A stretch of 64,000 nucleotides of DNA from positions 62,001 to 126,000 of the forward strand of contig NZ_JAHKNI010000009.1 in NCBI RefSeq assembly GCF_018860155.1, written 5' to 3'. Below, in pieces: positions 35,599-42,106 of this stretch. Within the stretch, counting starts at the first letter, position 1; every line of letters begins with the position of its first letter. A program made the translations under genes and the position numbers. The stretch is from Nocardia albiluteola. GTDB lineage: Bacteria > Actinomycetota > Actinomycetes > Mycobacteriales > Mycobacteriaceae. The notes under the pieces are model-generated. The model had not been told where the DNA came from and did not search any database. It saw nothing but the letters and a program-made list of their open reading frames with translations.

Positions 35599-36863
35599 GT
35601 TCACCTGCCCCCGGCGTACCCCCGGCGCCGCTGCATCCGGAAATCCTGGACATGCTGCGGCACAATGCCATCGGTGTTCCAGGCAACCAGTCGGTGGATC
35701 AGATCCTCGGCGGTCTCGGCCTGCCGCCACTGCCGCAGTTCCCGGTGCCGCCCCCGTTGCCTGGATTGCCGACGCTACCGCCGCTCGACCCGGTGGCGTT
35801 GATGCGGCCGATCACCGACCAGTTCGGCCACTTCGGCACCGGCAATCTCGGGATGGGGTCGATCAATCCGTCGCAGTTCTTTTCGCAGGTCTCCGAGGGG
35901 CTCACACAGGTGATGTCCCTCGGGTCGACGGCGATCGGCGCACTGTCGGCACTGCAGGGCGCGGGCACGCAGGCGGCGGTGGCGAAAGCGGCTCAGGCGC
36001 AGGACAATGCGGCCGCGGTCACGCAGCAGGCCACGCTGATTCAGTCGCTGCTCGTCTCGGCCGCGGTGGTGGTCCAGACCGGCAATGCCGAATTGGCCGC
36101 CATCGCATCGAAATTGGCCATCGAGATCACCGCCGCGGCGGTGACACCGGGCGGGCAGGCGTTCATCGCCGCCGCTACTGCGGAGGCAGCCGCGGAGGCA
36201 GCCGCGGTAGTGGCGCACGTGCGGGCCGAGCTGACGGTGCTGACCACGCAGATGACGGCGGCGGGACAGCCGGTGCCGATCACCAGCCCGCCGAATCCCA
36301 CGCCGAGCCCGCCCACGGTCGGGAAGGCGCCGTACCACCCCGTGAAGCACGACGTGCCGCCGGTGCAGCCGGTGCCGATTCACGGCAAGAAGGTTGTCGC
36401 CAAGCCTGTTCCGCCTCCACCCAAGCACAAGGCGCCGGTGACCAAAGGCTCGCCGTATCACCATGGCGCCGCGGCAGCCGGCGGGGTCGCGCCGATGGGG
36501 GCCGCGGCCTACGGTGGTGGCCCGAGCGGGGCCGCGCGGGCGCCGTTGCGAGCGGTCGTGACCGATGCGCCTGTAGAGCCGCGCGCGTCGGCGGTCGTGC
36601 GACCGGTCGGGGCGGAGGCGACGGCGAGCACGGAACTGGCGGCCGGGGAGACGACCGCGGCGCGGTCGGGCGCTCCGATGATGCCGATGGGCGCCGGGGT
36701 GGGCGCACGAGCCGCCGAGCTGTCGGTGGCCTCGCGCGACTACCTGGTGAACGCCGAGCACGGCGACGAGGTCGTCGGCGAGTTGGACGATGTCGCGAAG
36801 CCGGTCGTCGGCGGACCGGTTGCGGCCGTGGTGAATTCGCCGGACAAGGCATTGACGCTGTAG
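35595..36863 (+). CDS. Ala/Pro-rich ESX-associated protein, possible EspC-like partner
   Basis: The protein has 422 residues from a GTG overlapping the upstream stop. It has a Pro-rich head (LPPLPQFPVPPPLPGLPTLP), a helical Ala-rich middle (about residues 100-225) and a Lys/Pro- then Ala-rich tail ending in ELSVASRDYLVNAEHGDEVV. There is no Trp in the whole chain, so it lacks the WxG motif of PPE and Esx proteins. The position and the long helices suggest it binds the EspC-like protein encoded just before, in the way EspA accompanies EspC. I could not place it in a named family. Confidence 0.55.
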   Translation: MSSPAPGVPPAPLHPEILDMLRHNAIGVPGNQSVDQILGGLGLPPLPQFPVPPPLPGLPTLPPLDPVALMRPITDQFGHFGTGNLGMGSINPSQFFSQVSEGLTQVMSLGSTAIGALSALQGAGTQAAVAKAAQAQDNAAAVTQQATLIQSLLVSAAVVVQTGNAELAAIASKLAIEITAAAVTPGGQAFIAAATAEAAAEAAAVVAHVRAELTVLTTQMTAAGQPVPITSPPNPTPSPPTVGKAPYHPVKHDVPPVQPVPIHGKKVVAKPVPPPPKHKAPVTKGSPYHHGAAAAGGVAPMGAAAYGGGPSGAARAPLRAVVTDAPVEPRASAVVRPVGAEATASTELAAGETTAARSGAPMMPMGAGVGARAAELSVASRDYLVNAEHGDEVVGELDDVAKPVVGGPVAAVVNSPDKALTL

Positions 36864-36891
36864 CCCGCCGCGGGACGACCAGGGAGAAACC

Positions 36892-37200
36892 ATGAGTGGA
36901 TACGTCGAATTCGATGCGGTGTCGGCCGACCGGGTGGCGGCGCGCCTGGACGCGCTGGCCGATCGCCTCGACGGCGCGCTGAGCGGAAGGCAGGGAGCGC
37001 TATCGCCCGTGTCCGCCGCGCTGGACGAGGTGTCAGTGCATGCCGCGAGGACGTTCGAAACCGTCGGTGCAGTTTTCGGAGCGTCCTATGCGAACGGAGT
37101 GCTCGAGTTGCGGAAGCTGGCCGCGCACATGCGCTCTCACTCCCACTCGTTCCGCACCATGGATGCGCAATCTGCGGCGTACTTCGATGGCTTGCGCTGA
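36892..37200 (+). CDS. PE/EspC-like small ESX protein
   Basis: The protein has 102 residues from an ATG behind AGGGAGAAACC. It is nearly all helix, with heptad-like Leu/Ala spacing (RVAARLDALADRLDGAL). It ends in HSHSFRTMDAQSAAYFDGL, where FRTMD replaces the YxxxD export motif. Length and placement directly before a PPE-like gene match PE or EspC proteins, which form a four-helix bundle with their PPE partner. The gap to the PPE gene is 21 bases. Confidence 0.7.
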   Translation: MSGYVEFDAVSADRVAARLDALADRLDGALSGRQGALSPVSAALDEVSVHAARTFETVGAVFGASYANGVLELRKLAAHMRSHSHSFRTMDAQSAAYFDGLR

Positions 37201-37221
37201 GCGGGTGCGCGGGAGTCGGCG

Positions 37222-38187
37222 ATGATCGAGGCGAACGGATTCACCGGGCGGGTGTGGGAGGCGACACCCGCGGACAAGCTGGCTCGTGATCTGGTCACCG
37301 GGCCGGGGGCGCTGCCTATGGTCGATGCGGGCATCGCGTTCGGAGAGTTGTCGACGGTCCTGACCGAGGCCGCATCGGAATATCAGGCGATACTCGGTGA
37401 ACTGGCCGACGCGTGGCGCTCTGCGGGCAACGAGGCGGGGGTGCAGCGGCTCGCGGAGTTGCGGAACTGGATGGCCGAGGCCGCCGAAGCAGCCGCGGTG
37501 AACGCCGCGAGCGCGGAGGCACAAGCCGTCGCCTACACGACCGCCCTCGCCGCCATGCCCGGGGAGGCCGAGCAGGCCGTGTGCCAGGCCGTGAAAGATG
37601 TTGCCGCACCGCAATTTCCACTGGGCGGATCCTTGCTGGGCACGGTCGCGAGCCGCGAGTCCGAGGCGCATGCGATGAGATCGGTTGCGGCACAGGTCAT
37701 GCGCAGCTATGAGGCGGCGACCACGCCCGTCGCGCAGCCATGGACGCCGCCCGCGGCGCCCGTAGTGACGAGCGATGCCGCCTTGCTGGCCGAGCGGCAG
37801 GTCTCCGTGCAGGCGCGCGCGGTGGACCCGAGTGCGGTCGTGCCGCGATTGCCGGTCGAGGCGGGGACTTCCGTTCCCGCCGGGACGCCCACGCTCGCCG
37901 CCGCACTGGGTGAACGCGTGCCTGTCGACAGGCAGGCGTTTGCGGTGCACCCGGTTGCCGAAACGGCCACACCGTCGACGCAGCTCGCACCGCCGCCGAT
38001 GGTGCCGATGGCGCCTGCCGCCGCGAACGATCACTACTCGCCCGTTCGCCCGGCCGCGAGTTCCGGTCCGACGGCGGAGCCGGACGCACTGGGCAGCGGC
38101 GCCGGAATGGCCGGAACCCCTGCCGTATTCGGTGCAGGCGCCGCCGCACAGCTGCGCTCGACCATTCCGGGACAGGAGCGGACGTGA
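37222..38187 (+). CDS. PPE family protein
   Basis: The protein has 321 residues. The N-terminal 160 follow the PPE pattern: FTGRVWEATPADKLARDL, then ELSTVLTEAASEYQAILGEL, AWRSAGNEAGVQRLAEL and NWMAEAAEAAAVNAASAEAQ. The turn that is usually WxG is WRSAG here. The C-terminal half is Ala/Pro/Val-rich and disordered. PPE proteins leave the cell as a folded pair with a PE-type partner, here probably the product of 36892-37200. The gene overlaps an EspG gene by four bases, so the PE-like/PPE/EspG trio of mycobacterial ESX loci is reproduced. Confidence 0.8.
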   Translation: MIEANGFTGRVWEATPADKLARDLVTGPGALPMVDAGIAFGELSTVLTEAASEYQAILGELADAWRSAGNEAGVQRLAELRNWMAEAAEAAAVNAASAEAQAVAYTTALAAMPGEAEQAVCQAVKDVAAPQFPLGGSLLGTVASRESEAHAMRSVAAQVMRSYEAATTPVAQPWTPPAAPVVTSDAALLAERQVSVQARAVDPSAVVPRLPVEAGTSVPAGTPTLAAALGERVPVDRQAFAVHPVAETATPSTQLAPPPMVPMAPAAANDHYSPVRPAASSGPTAEPDALGSGAGMAGTPAVFGAGAAAQLRSTIPGQERT

Positions 38188-38966
38188 CTACACTGTCGCC
38201 GGATATGCTCACGATCGCCGCCGATCTGCTCGAAATCCCCACTTTGCCAGTGGTATTGGCATTGGATCCGCAGCACGAGACGATCGCGGCGGCCCAGGCC
38301 GCCTACGAGGCGGGGCTCGGCACCTTGCGCGGGCACGGTCTCGTGGATGAATACGGCGGCGTGACATCCGATGTGGCCTCGGCGTTGTACACGCTGGCGC
38401 AACCGGAGCGGCAGCTGGTCGCCCGGTCGTTCGGGCCCACCGGAATCCGGCGGATGTGTCTGGCGCGGCGCGGCGGCGCTCATGCCCTGGCAGTGCGCGA
38501 GGACGATACCGTCGACATCCGCGAGATATGGTGCGACGAGGATCCTGCCAACCTGGCGCGAATCGTGAGCGGGGTGCTGGGCCGCATGCCCGCCGCGGAA
38601 ATTCCCGTTATGTGCGGCCCGGCCGTAGACATCGCCGAAAGATTCGACGCGGCAATGGGTTCGGCGGACTTCGCCGATGTGGCATACCACTTCGGGGTGA
38701 CCGGACAGGAGGCCGTCCACTTCGGTCTGGCCATGTCCGCCTGCCACACCCATACCGAAATCGTATGCTACGGAGAGGATGCCGCGACCGTTGTCGGCGC
38801 GGTCGCGGTGTATGACACCGACCGCGGTCGCATCGTCGCCGCCCCCGACTCGCCGCCCGGCGATCCTCGCACCTGGACCACCCTCACATCGGGCTCCGAT
38901 CATCGTCTCGCACAGGCGATCTCGAACCTGATCGAAGCCCTACCGGGAGGAAGGTGGATGCCTTAG
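38184..38966 (+). CDS. espG: EspG family ESX chaperone (third copy)
   Basis: The protein has 260 residues from a GTG overlapping the PPE stop (GTGA). It is closer to mycobacterial EspG than the other two copies: LRGHGLVDEYGGVTSDVASA, then ERQLVARSFGPTGIRRMCLAR, AHALAVREDDTVDIREI, and a C-terminal helix LAQAISNLIEALPGGRWMP. It should hold the PPE-PE pair in the cytosol until EccA frees it. With the copies at 30285 and 33306, this gives three EspG genes in one locus, each directly after a candidate client. Confidence 0.87.
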   Translation: MTTLSPDMLTIAADLLEIPTLPVVLALDPQHETIAAAQAAYEAGLGTLRGHGLVDEYGGVTSDVASALYTLAQPERQLVARSFGPTGIRRMCLARRGGAHALAVREDDTVDIREIWCDEDPANLARIVSGVLGRMPAAEIPVMCGPAVDIAERFDAAMGSADFADVAYHFGVTGQEAVHFGLAMSACHTHTEIVCYGEDAATVVGAVAVYDTDRGRIVAAPDSPPGDPRTWTTLTSGSDHRLAQAISNLIEALPGGRWMP

Positions 38967-39026
38967 CCCCGCACATCAGCCCACACGTATTCGATAAAGA
39001 CCCCGAAGACAGAAAAGAGGCCATCG

Positions 39027-39365
39027 ATGGCTCAAGATATGTCCCTTGATCATGCAGCACACGCCCAGGCGACCGGACACATAGTCGATCATGTGGCTCC
39101 GAAAATACATCGAGCTGCGGCGGACCTGGAAACCAGCGTGCAGGCCGCTGGTGCCGGGTGGAAGGGCGAGGCCAAGAGGTCCTTCGACAAATTCGCCGCC
39201 AACCTGCACAGTGCAATCCAAGACCTGCACGCGTCCGTCAACGATATGACGGACAAGCTTACGCATAGTAATCAGAACTTGGGCACGACCGATGTCAGCA
39301 ATGCCGATCTCTTCGGACATGCGGGGAATGGGCTCGAGTCCGCACCCTTGACCAACCTCCGCTGA
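39027..39365 (+). CDS. esxB: WXG100 protein, EsxB-like
   Basis: The protein has 112 residues. Two helices are joined by AGAGWKGEAKRSFDKF, the WxG turn (WKG at about residue 50). The C-terminal tail, NLGTTDVSNADLFGHA, carries a variant of the export signal normally written YxxxD. Tail and gene order fit the EsxB/CFP-10 half of an Esx heterodimer, the half read by EccC. The ATG follows AAAAGAGG. The partner is encoded 36 bases downstream. The gene symbol is by role, not proven orthology. Confidence 0.85.
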   Translation: MAQDMSLDHAAHAQATGHIVDHVAPKIHRAAADLETSVQAAGAGWKGEAKRSFDKFAANLHSAIQDLHASVNDMTDKLTHSNQNLGTTDVSNADLFGHAGNGLESAPLTNLR

Positions 39366-39401
39366 GCAGGCCTCAGGCATAAAACACGAAAGGAATCCGC
39401 C

Positions 39402-39716
39402 ATGGACGGCGACATGATGCAATACAGCCCGGCGACCATCAATGGACTATCGGGAGATCTGCAAACACATCACGGCCACCTGCAGGAGGCGCACGATGGA
39501 GCCAACGAAGCGTACGCCAAGATCATGGGTGTCTGGGACGGTGAGGGCGCACAGGCGTTCGCGGGTTCGTTCGCCAAGTACAAGCAGGCGCACCAAAGCG
39601 TGCTGGACGTTCTGAAAAAGGGTATTGAAGGGGTCGAGCAGGCCCACGCCGCCGCCATGTCCGCGGATGGCAAGGTCTCGGACATGTTCGATGGGAGACA
39701 TCACCGCCTTCCATGA
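39402..39716 (+). CDS. esxA: WXG100 protein, EsxA-like
   Basis: The protein has 104 residues with the WxG turn in KIMGVWDGEGAQAFAGSF and a second helix with HQSVLDVLKKGIEGVEQAH. It has no YxxxD tail, as for EsxA/ESAT-6, which relies on its EsxB partner for targeting. The ATG is preceded by GAAAGGAA. It is the last gene of the ESX substrate block; a strong hairpin starts 22 bases after its stop. Confidence 0.85.
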   Translation: MDGDMMQYSPATINGLSGDLQTHHGHLQEAHDGANEAYAKIMGVWDGEGAQAFAGSFAKYKQAHQSVLDVLKKGIEGVEQAHAAAMSADGKVSDMFDGRHHRLP

Positions 39717-39738
39717 CGGGCGAAAGTGATTTGGGCGA

Positions 39739-39770
39739 AACGCCTTCCGTCAATGGTGACGGAAGGCGTT
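39739..39770 (+). terminator. 14-base-pair hairpin after esxA-like gene
   Basis: AACGCCTTCCGTCA and TGACGGAAGGCGTT are perfect inverted repeats around an ATGG loop. It lies between the esx pair and the toxin cassette, ending seven bases before the AGGAG of the next gene. There is no T-run. It may stop or attenuate transcription so that esx genes are made in excess over the giant toxin, or protect the 3' end of the esx mRNA. Confidence 0.65.
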
Positions 39771-39785
39771 CGAACAGGAGTGACC

Positions 39786-41234
39786 ATGCGAGACACCCCG
39801 GTGGACGACGGCGTGCCGGATCGAACGGACGACGGGCCGGAGCCATTTGTCGGATTCACCTTGGGAGACATCGAATCCCATGCAGGCCCCGACCTGCGCG
39901 CCCCGGATGCCGGCACCGATGTCGATCCGGCGTCGGCGGGGGTGTTTCCCTCTTTCGCACCGGAGGTGTCGCCCGACGGAGGGGAGATGGCATCGAGCGG
40001 TGAATCGCACACGCGCACAAGCGAAGTGGCGTATGCGGTCGCCAGGCAGTTGGCGCAGGCGGCACCCGAGGGGTGGACGCGCCTGGACGCGGTGTTCTCG
40101 ATGACGATCACCGACGCATTCCGGCGGGTCTTCTACACCCTGTCCGACGACACCGTTGTCGAGGCCGTGCCCGCGGAGTCGATCGTGATCCTGGCGGGCG
40201 CACAACGGGAGTCGGTCGCCGAGCTGGAGGGTGAGCCGTGGTGGCGCATGATCCTCGGCCTGCGCGAGGACGGGGAGATCACCGTCGACTACGACTACGG
40301 CGAGGAGCCGTTCCCACAGGAGCAGCTGCTGTCGCCGCAGGCGTATCTCAATGACCTCGCGGTATTTCCGCGCGCGCGGCTACCGCTGTGGCTGGCCGCG
40401 TACATCGCCCGTGACGGGCGGCAGATGCGACCCCCCGAGCGTGCGGTGCTCCAGGTGGAGCTGGACCGTGTCGCCGGAGCCCGCGCCACCCCCGTCGACG
40501 AGGAATTTCCGCCCCTGGGGATCGTGTGGGCCCGGTGGGCGACGCTCGCGGCGGTATTCGTGGCGACCGGATCGGATCGGGGACCGCGAATCCTTCCGTC
40601 GCTGGGGTGGTTCGAGGGCACCGCGCGTGGCGGCAGCACCCTGTTCCTGATTCCGGGCGGTCGCGCTGTGCTCTCGGGCGGCGTCTGGAACGCGCCCGAG
40701 GTGGAGGCGGCCTACAACGGACTTCGGGACATGCCCGAGTTGTATCGTGGCGCGCCGTACTGGGTGGCGAATCAGGTGCTGAATTCTCGTGCCTCGCAGG
40801 GAACCCTGTCGTTCTGCTATTGGTGGGACGGAACCGGTTGGTACCGGGGAGATTCGCCGTCTCCCTCCGCATTCACCGCTGCGGTTCCGGGCATCTGGAC
40901 CGCCGATACCGTCGTCGGCATTGTCTCGGCACGGTTCGGCGCCGAAACGGATCCGCGCGTCCGGTCCGCCGCCGGCACGCTACTGGCTGCCGCCGAGCGA
41001 GGCGAGGTGCGCCGCGAACATCTGGTGGACGTCCTTGCCGCGGACTCCGAATCCGACCTCGACGGTGCGTATTACCAGTTCTGCCTTGCCGGGCTCACGA
41101 CGCCCGATGTCTCGGCGATGAGCAAGGCGCCTGCGGAACAACTTGTCCCACAGGTCATTACCGGCGCGCGCATGGGTTCTACGACCGATCTGGTCGCAGA
41201 GCTGTTGTCCGATAGGAGGAACGGGGACATGTGA
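39786..41234 (+). CDS. toxin-cassette protein with YezG-like N-terminal domain
   Basis: The protein has 482 residues from the ATG behind AGGAG. After about 75 acidic, disordered residues, a domain at about 80-190 reads ARQLAQAAPEGWTRLDAVF and then GLREDGEITVDYDYGEEPFP. This is the pattern of YezG/DUF600-type immunity proteins (Trp-rich, acidic, ending in a DYDY motif). The second half (about 200-480) contains APYWVANQVLNSRASQGTLS and CYWWDGTGWYRGD and is not recognised. It opens the toxin cassette and may protect against one of the giant protein's domains or act as an accessory. Its size is unusual for an immunity protein. Confidence 0.55.
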   Translation: MRDTPVDDGVPDRTDDGPEPFVGFTLGDIESHAGPDLRAPDAGTDVDPASAGVFPSFAPEVSPDGGEMASSGESHTRTSEVAYAVARQLAQAAPEGWTRLDAVFSMTITDAFRRVFYTLSDDTVVEAVPAESIVILAGAQRESVAELEGEPWWRMILGLREDGEITVDYDYGEEPFPQEQLLSPQAYLNDLAVFPRARLPLWLAAYIARDGRQMRPPERAVLQVELDRVAGARATPVDEEFPPLGIVWARWATLAAVFVATGSDRGPRILPSLGWFEGTARGGSTLFLIPGGRAVLSGGVWNAPEVEAAYNGLRDMPELYRGAPYWVANQVLNSRASQGTLSFCYWWDGTGWYRGDSPSPSAFTAAVPGIWTADTVVGIVSARFGAETDPRVRSAAGTLLAAAERGEVRREHLVDVLAADSESDLDGAYYQFCLAGLTTPDVSAMSKAPAEQLVPQVITGARMGSTTDLVAELLSDRRNGDM

Positions 41235-41280
41235 TGTGGGGGCGGAGGGGGATGTCGGAAGTCTTTGTCAGGAGGTGGAA

Positions 41281-41622
41281 ATGGCTGAGCAGGTCAGTGT
41301 CGAGTTCGCCGAGGCCAAAAGAGCGGCGCGGGAGCTTCAGGACGCGGGTGAGAAGATCGGTGAAGTCCAGTCGAACCTGGCGGACACCCGGGACAACTAC
41401 GAGAGCCCGCCGGTGTGCGGCACCGACGACATTGGTCAGGGCTTCGAGAAGAACTACAAGCCGCTGGCCGACAATCTGACTTCATTGCTGGACAGCTACC
41501 ACAAGACGCTGACCGGTAAGGACGGCCTCGCTGGCGCGCTGGCCAACTCCATCGACATGTTCAATCGGGTCGACCAGGCATCCGCGGAGGGGTTCGGCGG
41601 CTCGGGCATGTTGGAAGCGTAG
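41281..41622 (+). CDS. WXG100-like ESX partner of the giant toxin
   Basis: The protein has 113 residues from the ATG behind a perfect AGGAGG. It has two helical halves: KIGEVQSNLADTRDNYE before the turn and YKPLADNLTSLLDSYHKTL after it. The turn reads VCGTDDIGQGFEKNY, where Cys-Gly-Thr-Asp replaces the Trp of WXG. The end is NRVDQASAEGF. Small proteins with this turn commonly precede WXG-headed polymorphic toxins in actinobacteria, probably pairing with the toxin head for export. The next two genes, a YbaB-like protein and the toxin, follow with short gaps, which suggests one operon. Confidence 0.75.
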   Translation: MAEQVSVEFAEAKRAARELQDAGEKIGEVQSNLADTRDNYESPPVCGTDDIGQGFEKNYKPLADNLTSLLDSYHKTLTGKDGLAGALANSIDMFNRVDQASAEGFGGSGMLEA

Positions 41623-41628
41623 GCCGTC

Positions 41629-42072
41629 ATGTTCACAGGAGCTGCCGGGCGCGCCCGGCTCGACGAGTTGATGGACGCAGTGCACAAGGGCATGGCGAGT
41701 ATCGCTGCCGCGCAGGAGGAACGGGCGAAACTTACCGCGACCGCCTCGGAGGCCGATCGGCGGGTGACCGTGACGGTCAACGCCGATGGGATCGTTATCG
41801 AGACCCGTTTCGCCGCCGACGTCGACGAGCTCACCTACGACGAGATTGCCGCTGCGGTGACGAAGGCTACGCAGCGGGCCGCCGCCGATGTCCTGGCGCG
41901 CTCGGCCGACGTCATGTCCGGTGCGCAACAGGGTTTCGGAGATATTCCCGCGTTCGACGATCTCGCCGCCGACTTCCCCGACTTCACCAAGCTTGTCCCG
42001 ACGGCGCCGGAGGTATCGCTGGCACCGCCACCTGCCGCGTCGTCGCCGGTGGCCGACGAGGACGATTGGTGA
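41629..42072 (+). CDS. YbaB/EbfC-like protein of the toxin cassette
   Basis: The protein has 147 residues and begins six bases after the previous stop. An N-terminal helix (ARLDELMDAVHKGMASIAAA), a sheet (RRVTVTVNADGIVIETRF) and a second helix (YDEIAAAVTKATQRAAADVL) give the YbaB/EbfC fold. A Pro-rich acidic tail ends in VADEDDW. It is the second clear YbaB-like protein in the locus, and both sit next to small secretion substrates. An EspL-like stabilising role for the WXG partner or toxin head is more likely than nucleoid binding, but this is inference. Confidence 0.72.
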   Translation: MFTGAAGRARLDELMDAVHKGMASIAAAQEERAKLTATASEADRRVTVTVNADGIVIETRFAADVDELTYDEIAAAVTKATQRAAADVLARSADVMSGAQQGFGDIPAFDDLAADFPDFTKLVPTAPEVSLAPPPAASSPVADEDDW

Positions 42073-42106
42073 CAGTTTGCCTCGAATATCCTGGTAGGGG
42101 CCCGAT

